A stretch of 64,000 bases of DNA from contig NZ_QGGH01000010.1 of the NCBI RefSeq assembly GCF_003148495.1, positions 62,001 through 126,000 on the forward strand. The letters run 5' to 3'. The DNA is from Mesorhizobium loti. Lineage in GTDB: Bacteria; Pseudomonadota; Alphaproteobacteria; Rhizobiales; Rhizobiaceae. Positions 57,448 to 64,000 of the stretch are shown here, piece after piece (positions within the stretch are counted from its first letter, which is position 1; the number at the start of each line of letters is the position of its first letter). The translations under genes and the position numbers were made by a program. The notes under the pieces were generated by a model. That model was not told the DNA's origin and did not search any database. It saw only the letters and a program-made list of their open reading frames with translations.

Positions 57448-58500
57448 CTATGCCTCAACCTGTTGGGCCGCTCTCAGCAGCATGCCGAACAGGTCGCGTG
57501 GCTCGTCGGGGTCGGCCAGCATGTCGAGTTCCTGGTAGAGGCCGGTCGAGCGCAGCTGATCCCTGACATAGCGCAGCGCCGAGAAATCCTCGATGGCGAA
57601 GCCAACCGAATCGAATAGCGTGATCTGGCCGAGGTCGCGCCGGCCTTGCACCGCGCCTGACATCACCTGCCACAGCTCGGTCACCTCATGATCCGGTGCA
57701 AGCTGCTGGATCTCGCCCTCGATGCGCGTCTGCGGCGGATATTCGACGAAGATGTCGGAGCGCAGCAGGATGTCGCGGTGGAGTTCGGTTTTCCCCGGGC
57801 AGTCGCCGCCGACCGCGTTGATGTGCACGCCGGAGCCGACCATGTTGTCGGTGAGGATGGTGGCGTACTGCTTGTCGGCGGTGACGGTGGTGATGATGTC
57901 GGCTCCCTCGACCGCTTCTTGCGCGGTGCCGCAGGCGACCATGTCGAAGCCGAGACCGGCGAGATTACGGATGCATTTTTCGGTGGCCGTGCGGTCAATG
58001 TCGTAAAGCCTCAGCCCGTCGACGCCGAGCAGCGCCTTGAAGGCCACCGCCTGGAATTCGGCCTGTGCGCCATTGCCGATCAGCGCCATGCAGTTCGAGC
58101 CGGTCGGCGCCAGGTACTTGGCGGCCAGAGCCGACATCGCCGCTGTGCGCAGCGCGGTCAGGATGGTCATTTCCGACAGCAATACCGGATAGCCATTGTG
58201 GACATCGGCGAGCATGCCGAAGGCGGTCACGGTCTGGCGGCCCTCGCGCATGTTCTTGGGGTGACCGTTGACATATTTGAAGCCGTAGACTTCGCCGTCG
58301 CTGGTCGGCATCAGTTCGATGACGCCTTCGGCGCTGTGCGAGGCGACGCGCGGCGTCTTGTCGAACAGCTCCCAGCGGCGGAAATCGTCCTCGATGTAGC
58401 CAGCGAGTTCGACGAGAAAACGCTCGACGCCGATCTTCAGCACCAGCTTCATCATGTGGTCGACGCTGACGAAGGGTACGATGTTGAGATTGGGAATCAT
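57448..58500 (-). CDS. ocd: Ornithine cyclodeaminase
   Basis: 350 residues, the length of bacterial OCD. IELMPTSDGEVYGFKYVNGH holds the substrate Glu and Lys residues, MTILTALRTAAMSALAAKYL and the NAD motif MALIGNGAQAEFQAVAFK follow, and HINAVGGDCPGKTELHRDI has the catalytic Asp233 (Asp228 in Pseudomonas). It converts L-ornithine to L-proline and ammonia. It abuts the MDR gene tail to tail with no spacer and ends a leftward operon of transporter genes. Clear sequence difference from EutC argues for true OCD. Confidence 0.9.
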   Translation of the reverse strand: MIPNLNIVPFVSVDHMMKLVLKIGVERFLVELAGYIEDDFRRWELFDKTPRVASHSAEGVIELMPTSDGEVYGFKYVNGHPKNMREGRQTVTAFGMLADVHNGYPVLLSEMTILTALRTAAMSALAAKYLAPTGSNCMALIGNGAQAEFQAVAFKALLGVDGLRLYDIDRTATEKCIRNLAGLGFDMVACGTAQEAVEGADIITTVTADKQYATILTDNMVGSGVHINAVGGDCPGKTELHRDILLRSDIFVEYPPQTRIEGEIQQLAPDHEVTELWQVMSGAVQGRRDLGQITLFDSVGFAIEDFSALRYVRDQLRSTGLYQELDMLADPDEPRDLFGMLLRAAQQVEA

Positions 58501-58530
58501 TTTTTTCTTATCCTTGCCGCTTGCCGGCGG

Positions 58531-59160
58531 TCAGTCCTGGCGATGCGCGTTGTGCGCCTTCATCATCGTTGCCAGCGCCGGATCGTTTTGCTCCAGCGCC
58601 TTGATGGCTCCGCCCGTGTCGTAGAGGCGCTCATCCTGTCCCATCTTGAACTTGGCTTCGAGCCGCCCGATCGGCAGGTCAAACCCTATGATACCAGGTA
58701 TGCGTCGCTCCATGCCGCCGGGTCCCAGTTCGCGCATCCGCCAGCGATCGTCGCGATCTCTCTCCAGCATGTCGACAAGCTGAAGCAGATGTCTTGCGGT
58801 GCCGTGATCGTCGAGCGGAATCGGCAGGCCATGGCAATGCACGACGGCGAAATTCCAGGTCGGCGCGCTGTCGCGCACCGGGTTGCGCGGATACCAGGAC
58901 GGCGAGATGTAGCCATGCGGGCCGTGAAAGATGGCGACCGTCTCCCTGCCCTCGGCAATCAGCGCGCTGTGCGGATTGGCCCTGGCGAGATGCGAGACCA
59001 ACGTTCCGTTTTCATCGCGCACGCGATCAAGCACGAAGGGCAGATGCGATACGGCGAGGCCCTGCGATCCTGACGTCACCACCGTGGCGAAGGCCGCGGC
59101 TTCGATCAAGCCGAACACCTCGTCGCGCGACAGCGGCGCGAATTCAGGCTTGCTATACAT
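58531..59160 (-). CDS. FMN-binding negative transcriptional regulator (PAI2 family)
   Basis: 209 residues, matching the PAI2/YvrO-type family with a split-barrel FMN-binding fold: MYSKPEFAPLSRDEVFGLIE, LVSHLARANPHSALIAEGRE and VAIFHGPHGYISPSWYPRNP. Family members were named from a Bacillus repressor of degradative enzymes, but most probably bind flavin or act as oxidoreductases. It starts four bases after the livH stop and precedes ocd by 30 bp, so it is co-transcribed. Confidence 0.85.
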   Translation of the reverse strand: MYSKPEFAPLSRDEVFGLIEAAAFATVVTSGSQGLAVSHLPFVLDRVRDENGTLVSHLARANPHSALIAEGRETVAIFHGPHGYISPSWYPRNPVRDSAPTWNFAVVHCHGLPIPLDDHGTARHLLQLVDMLERDRDDRWRMRELGPGGMERRIPGIIGFDLPIGRLEAKFKMGQDERLYDTGGAIKALEQNDPALATMMKAHNAHRQD

Positions 59161-59164
59161 CAGG

Positions 59165-60046
59165 TCAGCTTCGCTGGGCGCGAACCGCCGGGATCAGGCC
59201 TTGCGGGCGAACCAGCAGCACGGCGATGACACCCGACAACACGATGGCGTCGCGGTAGGGCGCGATCGCTCCCGGCAATGTCGCCTGCAACAGCACCTCG
59301 ATGACGCCGAGCAGGAAGCCGCCGGCGACAGCACCGGGAAGGCTGCCCAGCCCGCCGACGACGGCGGCGATGAACGCCTTCAGCACCGGCGTAAAACCCA
59401 TCAGCGGATCGACCGAGGCGCGCTGCGCCACCCACAGCATGGCCGCCAGCCCGGCCAGCAGGCCGGAGAGCAGGAAGGCTGTAGCGATGATGCGGCTGGC
59501 CGGAATGCCCATCAAGCGCACGACGTCGAAATCTTCCGCCGCGGCGCGCATTGCCGTACCGGTCACCGAGCGGCGCAGGAAGACTTCCAGCGCAATCAGC
59601 GCCAGCGCCGAGACGACGATCGAGATGCTGGGACCGACGCCGATGGTGAAGTCGCCGAAGGAGAAGGCGCCGGTCATCCAGCCGGGCATGGCGACGGCCT
59701 GCGGCCGCGCCGAGATGCCGTTCTGGAAGACGACTTTCAACAGGCTGGAAACGGCGAAGCTGGTCAGCAGCAGGCTGGTGACGCTGGCGCCGCGCATCGG
59801 CCTAAACGCGATGCGCTCCATGGCGACGGCGGCAAGCGCGCCGCAGGAGACGGCGACAAGCACCGCCACCGGGAACGGAAAGCCAAGCACCAGCGAGGCC
59901 AGCAGCGCATAGCCCGACAGCGTCATCAGCTCGCCATGGGCGAAGTTGATGAGGCCGACGATGGAAAAGACGATCGCCAGCCCGAGCGCCAGCAGCGCAT
60001 AGACGCCGCCGAGGCTCACTGCATTGATGATCTGCTGCGCGATCAT
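59165..60046 (-). CDS. livH: Branched-chain amino acid-type ABC transporter permease LivH
   Basis: 293 residues with about eight membrane segments. LivH hallmarks: AQQIINAVSLGGVYALLALG, IVGLINFAHGELMTLSGYAL and SVDPLMGFTPVLKAFIAAVV with GGLGSLPGAVAGGFLLG. Inner-membrane channel subunit with the LivM half of the fused protein at 61973. The cargo is probably an amino acid or derivative rather than necessarily branched-chain amino acids. Confidence 0.9.
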   Translation of the reverse strand: MIAQQIINAVSLGGVYALLALGLAIVFSIVGLINFAHGELMTLSGYALLASLVLGFPFPVAVLVAVSCGALAAVAMERIAFRPMRGASVTSLLLTSFAVSSLLKVVFQNGISARPQAVAMPGWMTGAFSFGDFTIGVGPSISIVVSALALIALEVFLRRSVTGTAMRAAAEDFDVVRLMGIPASRIIATAFLLSGLLAGLAAMLWVAQRASVDPLMGFTPVLKAFIAAVVGGLGSLPGAVAGGFLLGVIEVLLQATLPGAIAPYRDAIVLSGVIAVLLVRPQGLIPAVRAQRS

Positions 60047-60051
60047 GCTTC

Positions 60052-60756
60052 TTAAGCTCCCAAATAGGCTTGGCGGACGAGGTCCGAGGAGGCGAGTTCT
60101 TTTGCCGTGCCCGACAGCACCACCTCGCCATTGGCGAGCACGACGGCACGGTCGGCGATTTCGAGCGCCAGCGCCACATTCTGTTCGACCAGAAGGATGG
60201 TCAGGCCCTTGCGGCGCAGTTCGGCGATCAGGTCGAAGACGGTGTCGATCAGTTGCGGGGCAAGGCCGAGCGAGGGCTCGTCGAGCAGGATCATGCGCGG
60301 CTTGCCCATCAGCGCGCGGGCGATGGCCAGCATCTGCTGTTCGCCGCCGGACAGATTGCCGCCCTTGACGCGGTAATAGCGACGCAGGATCGGGAACAGC
60401 TCCAGCATCTCCTCCTCGCGCAGCCGCGCCTCAGCCACCGGCTGATGCACTGCGCCGCCGAGCCGCAGATTGTCGGCCACTGTCAGACTGGCGAAGATGC
60501 GGCGGCCTTCGGGAACCAGCGCGACGCCCTTGCGGGCAATCGCCTCCGGCGTCAGGCCGGTGATGTCGACACCGTCGAAGATCACCTTGCCGGATGCAAC
60601 CGGCACCAGCCCGGCGACGGCGCCGAGCGTCGAGCTCTTGCCAGCGCCATTGGCGCCGACCAGCGCGATGATCTCGCCGCTGTCGACGGTAAGGTCGACG
60701 CGGCGCACCGCCTCGACTTCGCCGTACCGGATTTTCAGGGCTTCGACGCTCAGCAT
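60052..60756 (-). CDS. livF: Branched-chain amino acid-type ABC transporter ATP-binding protein LivF
   Basis: 234 residues, the LivF length. Walker A LVGANGAGKSSTLGAVAGLV, FASLTVADNLRLG, signature NLSGGEQQMLAIARALMG, Walker B MILLDEPSLGLAPQL. It pairs with the LivG part of the fused protein. Five bases after it comes livH; four bases before it ends the binding-protein gene. Confidence 0.92.
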   Translation of the reverse strand: MLSVEALKIRYGEVEAVRRVDLTVDSGEIIALVGANGAGKSSTLGAVAGLVPVASGKVIFDGVDITGLTPEAIARKGVALVPEGRRIFASLTVADNLRLGGAVHQPVAEARLREEEMLELFPILRRYYRVKGGNLSGGEQQMLAIARALMGKPRMILLDEPSLGLAPQLIDTVFDLIAELRRKGLTILLVEQNVALALEIADRAVVLANGEVVLSGTAKELASSDLVRQAYLGA

Positions 60757-60760
60757 GACA

Positions 60761-61927
60761 TCACGGCGCGGGAACGTCGGCGGCGTCGGGGATCAGGGTC
60801 TGGACATGCTTGCCCTCGCCGCCCTCATAGCGCATCAGCGCCACTGGCCGCAGCGGCATGCGATCTGTGCCGGCATAGGTGATCTTGCCGGTGATGCCTT
60901 CGAAATCCTTGAGGCCGGCGATGGCGTCGCGAACCGCCTTCGGGTCGTCGGAGCCGGCCGTCTTGACCGCCTGGTCGAGGATCAGGCCGATCTCGTAGCC
61001 ATTGACCTCATAGGTCGATTCCGGCGCGTGGCCGGCATATTTGGTGAAGGCGGCGTTGAAGGCCTCGAGCTTGCTGCCCGGCTCGGCATAGCCGGCCGCG
61101 GTGTAGACGACGCCGTCGACCAGCTTACCAAGCGCCTTGATGGTCGGCGTGCCGATGGCATCGGCGCCATAGACCGGGATCGTGACGCCGGCGCCGCGCA
61201 ATTGCTGGATGAAGGCCGGGAAATCGGGCTCGTAGGCCGCCGTCATGATCAGGTCCGGCTTGTCGGCCAGCCCCTTGATGTTGGTGATCTCGGCGGAAAA
61301 ATCGGGCTGACCCATGCTGAAGGTACCGCGGCCGACAACGGCGCCGCCCTTCTTCTCGAACACCTTGCCGAAATATTCCGGCAAATTGGCGGTGTAGGTG
61401 GAGTCCGGCGAGGTCAGCAGGAACACCTTCTTCCTGCCTTCGGAGACGGCGAAGTCGGCAACCGCCGTCGCCTGCACATTGTCGGCCGGATAGGTGCCAA
61501 ACATGACGTCGCCGACCGCGCCGGTGAGCACCGGGGCAGAGCCACACAGCGTCAGGGTCGGAATGCCCAGCGGTTGGGTGAGCTGGCCGGCGGAAATCGA
61601 GGGATCGGCGTCGCACGGCGTGATCATGATCTTGGCGCCGGCGTCGATCAGTTCCTGCGCGACTGTGGCGGTCTGCGCGGTGTCGGAACGTGTGTCCTTG
61701 ATCAGTAGTTTGACGGTGTATTTGCCGCCGAGCCCACCCTTGGCGTTGAGCTCGTCGAGCGACATGCGCAAGCCGGCAAGTGCCGGCTGGTCGTAGGGGG
61801 CAAGGCCACCGGTCTGCGCGGTCGCGGCACCGATGATGATCTCCTCGGCGCTGGCCGTCGAAATGGCGGCGATGCCGAACACGGCAGCGCACAGGGCGGC
61901 GCGATGGAGGCGATAGAGGCTTGGCAT
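60761..61927 (-). CDS. Periplasmic amino acid-binding protein (LivK/Peripla_BP_6 family)
   Basis: 388 residues. Signal peptide MPSLYRLHRAALCAAVFGIA, then ISTASAEE, with cleavage likely after the Ala. Type I fold: IIIGAATAQTGGLAPYDQPA, MSLDELNAKGGLGGKYTVKL, TPCDADPSISAGQLTQPLGI. In the LivK family the ligand varies widely (amino acids, amides, aromatic acids). First open binding protein for the Liv-type transporter; 45 bp behind the livMG gene. Confidence 0.9.
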   Translation of the reverse strand: MPSLYRLHRAALCAAVFGIAAISTASAEEIIIGAATAQTGGLAPYDQPALAGLRMSLDELNAKGGLGGKYTVKLLIKDTRSDTAQTATVAQELIDAGAKIMITPCDADPSISAGQLTQPLGIPTLTLCGSAPVLTGAVGDVMFGTYPADNVQATAVADFAVSEGRKKVFLLTSPDSTYTANLPEYFGKVFEKKGGAVVGRGTFSMGQPDFSAEITNIKGLADKPDLIMTAAYEPDFPAFIQQLRGAGVTIPVYGADAIGTPTIKALGKLVDGVVYTAAGYAEPGSKLEAFNAAFTKYAGHAPESTYEVNGYEIGLILDQAVKTAGSDDPKAVRDAIAGLKDFEGITGKITYAGTDRMPLRPVALMRYEGGEGKHVQTLIPDAADVPAP

Positions 61928-61972
61928 GTCGGTTCTCCTTCTGGATTTCTTATGGCTGGCTGTCGTTGCGGG

Positions 61973-63828
<1,856 letters not shown>

Positions 63829-63829
<1 letters not shown>

Positions 63830-64000
63830 CACGCGGCCTTGAAACGGTTGGGTGAGAACGGCGCCAGGATCGGCTGCACGCCCTCGGTGACCAGCCTGGC
63901 GACCGCCTCGCCGACGGCCGGACCGGTCTTGAAGCCGTGGCCGGAGGACCCCGCAGAAACAATCAGCCCTTCAACCCCAGGCATGGGTCCGATAACAGGC
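63829..64000 (-). CDS. FAD-dependent oxidoreductase (DAO family), C-terminal part (cut by window edge)
   Basis: The last 56 codons are visible, read from 64000 down to the TGA at 63831-63829. PVIGPMPGVEGLIVSAGSSG then HGFKTGPAVGEAVARLVTEG is the characteristic C-terminus of D-amino-acid, glycine or sarcosine oxidase-type flavoproteins. The stop overlaps the livMG start, so it heads the same leftward operon. Candidate roles include amino-acid or opine oxidation; the rest of the gene lies outside the window. Confidence 0.8.

Overview
The window is high-GC chromosomal (or chromid) DNA from an alphaproteobacterium of the order Rhizobiales, most likely Mesorhizobium or a close relative. The evidence is the dense packing of ABC-transporter catabolic operons, the hisS-hisZ-hisG arrangement, the alphaproteobacterial types of HisS and GshA, a DUF768 protein (a family I associate with Mesorhizobium), DUF1127 and DUF3422 proteins, and several rhizobial-type interspersed palindromic repeats. 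I see no rRNA, tRNA, CRISPR array, transposase or phage gene.

Layout. (1) 1-5296: a sugar/inositol-derivative locus with the gene content of rhizopine catabolism: a MocR-type regulator (cut by the window edge) divergent from a MocA-like oxidoreductase, an IolE/MocC-like isomerase or dehydratase, a binding protein, a permease and an ATPase. An aquaporin tail remnant and a strong terminator follow. (2) 5558-11233: a polar-amino-acid-type ABC transporter, a 2-oxoglutarate/Fe(II) oxygenase, a nucleoside hydrolase and a TetR regulator, with a perfect palindrome in the divergent promoter. (3) 11261-14769: a small membrane protein and a methyltransferase divergent from a LysR regulator, then a calcium/proton antiporter. 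(4) 14839-23504: acyl-CoA synthetase, hisG-hisZ-hisS, tag, an L,D-transpeptidase and a FolD-like protein that lacks the catalytic lysine. (5) 23520-31262: glycolate oxidase glcD-glcE-glcF, a DUF3422 membrane protein, a GntR/FadR regulator and an FMN-dependent L-lactate dehydrogenase. A shared decamer lies in the promoters of both halves. (6) 31299-42248: mostly housekeeping and conserved genes (metallophosphoesterase, glutamine amidotransferase, rsmE, gshA, DUF937, a DUF1127/LysR pair, xseA, a DmpA-type peptidase, DUF768).

(7) 42720-56334: a complete ectoine/5-hydroxyectoine uptake and degradation locus. The leftward arm is ehuABCD-eutABC-doeA-doeB, with enuR just upstream; the rightward arm is doeX, doeC and doeD. 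EhuABCD imports the solutes. EutABC is thought to convert hydroxyectoine to ectoine. DoeA opens the ring, DoeB removes acetate, DoeD transaminates diaminobutyrate and DoeC oxidises aspartate semialdehyde to aspartate. EnuR (PLP-binding MocR family) and DoeX (AsnC/Lrp) are the expected regulators, and candidate operators for both are visible. A pair of about 116-bp inverted repeats flanks the enuR-doeX-doeC segment.

(8) 56344-64000: an MDR-family oxidoreductase behind doeD, then a converging leftward operon: FAD oxidoreductase (cut by the window edge), a fused LivM-LivG protein, a binding protein, LivF, LivH, an FMN-binding PAI2-type protein and ornithine cyclodeaminase. This suggests uptake and breakdown of an ornithine-yielding amino acid or opine-like compound.

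Start codons were chosen by eye from ribosome binding sites, overlaps and family length. Functions are family assignments made without database searches.
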